7,649 bases of DNA from SIG588 sp045599305 (GTDB lineage: Bacteria; Bacillota; Clostridia; Oscillospirales; Acutalibacteraceae): positions 1 through 7,649 of the forward strand of contig JAZRVU010000058.1 in the NCBI GenBank assembly GCA_045599305.1, read 5' to 3'. The notes below the pieces were generated by a model. It was not told the DNA's origin. It saw only the letters and a program-made list of their open reading frames with translations, and searched no databases. A program made the position numbers and the translations under genes. Positions 7,207-7,649 of this stretch are shown here, piece by piece (the first letter of the stretch is position 1; the number at the start of each line of letters is the position of its first letter).

Positions 7207-7649
7207 ATGAAAGGATATCTCTGGCTTTGTGTACTGATCACCGTTTTGCTGCTGGTGCTGCCTCTGCAGGCCTTCGGCATGAACACCGCACCCGCTCCCG
7301 CGCCCGCCCCGGCACCTGCTGCGACTGCCGCGACTGCCACGACCCCCGCGCCCACCGCGGCGGTAAACACCCTGCCGGGCGGGGAATTCCGGGTAGCCGT
7401 CGCGGGCGAGGTGGTCACGGTGGATGAGCGCACCTTTTTGATCGGCACGCTGGCGGCGGAGATGTCCCCCCCCTCCCACACCGAGGCGCTCAAAGCGCAG
7501 GCGGTCGCCGCCTACACCTACTACGGCTACGAGCGGGTCGCCGCCCGGCAGAAAGGCGAGGCGGCCGACTTCGACGACGTGCCCTCCACCTTTCCGGCGC
7601 TCTATTCCGAAGAGGGGCTGCGCGCCCGTTTCGGGGACAAGTTCGGGGA
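7207..7649 (+). CDS. SpoIID/LytB-domain protein, N-terminal part (cut by window edge)
   Basis: SpoIID is a membrane-anchored lytic transglycosylase that cleaves denuded glycan strands during engulfment of the forespore; relatives with the same domain act in vegetative wall turnover. The first 147 residues are visible. Residues 1-24 form an N-terminal membrane anchor or signal (Lys then a Leu/Val-rich core ending LPLQAFG). Residues 25-56 form a low-complexity Ala/Pro/Thr linker. The SpoIID domain begins at about 60 with FRVAVAGEVVTVDE. The hallmark FLIGTLAAEMSP holds the Glu (85) corresponding to the catalytic residue of the family, followed by EALKAQAVAAYTYYGY (93-108). The last matches the family's ALKAQAVAARTY, with Tyr in place of the usual Arg. 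No stop is reached before the window ends. The gene is divergent from citrate synthase. Whether it is spoIID itself or a paralogue cannot be decided from this part, so no symbol is given. Confidence 0.9.
   Translation, partial: MKGYLWLCVLITVLLLVLPLQAFGMNTAPAPAPAPAPAATAATATTPAPTAAVNTLPGGEFRVAVAGEVVTVDERTFLIGTLAAEMSPPSHTEALKAQAVAAYTYYGYERVAARQKGEAADFDDVPSTFPALYSEEGLRARFGDKFG

Noticed and set aside
7083..7493. Minus-strand frames over the SpoIID-like gene start and the divergent promoter region
   Set aside because: They are Gly/Ala/Val strings mirroring the Ala/Pro linker codons and extend through promoter sequence; the plus-strand protein has a clear domain and ribosome binding site.

Overview
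The window is a GC-rich, densely packed stretch of bacterial chromosome. It most likely comes from an anaerobic spore-former of the Clostridia, possibly the Oscillospirales/Ruminococcaceae group. The reasons are strong AAAGGA-type ribosome binding sites, sigma-A promoters in AT-rich intergenic gaps, a SpoIID-family gene, a cofactor-independent (Mn-type) phosphoglycerate mutase, and the style of the proteins. The group assignment is an inference; nothing here names a species.

Layout. Six genes lie on the minus strand in two transcription units, and one gene starts on the plus strand. Unit 1 runs from a clear promoter (4381-4409) through pgk (4294-2993), tpiA (2971-2219), gpmI (2154-628) and a CE4 polysaccharide deacetylase-like gene (617 to beyond position 1). 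Its end is outside the window. Unit 2 starts at a near-consensus promoter (7046-7074), reads citrate synthase (7012-5660) and then a multi-pass membrane protein of unknown function (5634-4552), and ends at an intrinsic terminator (4513-4542). The divergent plus-strand gene at 7207 encodes the N-terminal part of a SpoIID-family cell-wall enzyme and runs off the window.

How the genes work together. PGK, TPI and iPGM are three steps of lower glycolysis. Gap and enolase, the usual partners, are not in this part of the operon. Citrate synthase takes carbon from acetyl-CoA and oxaloacetate into citrate. The deacetylase is tightly coupled to gpmI: the gpmI stop codon forms part of its Shine-Dalgarno. 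It is the odd member of the glycolytic operon.

The window is mostly ordinary core metabolism; I see no mobile element, CRISPR array, RNA gene or defence system. The less ordinary signals are regulatory: a similar element of about 40 bp upstream of both promoters in opposite orientation, an 8-bp-arm dyad over the citrate synthase -35 box, a structured pgk leader, and an 8-bp inverted repeat spanning the pgk promoter. At the gene level they are the extra segment in PGK and the deacetylase passenger.
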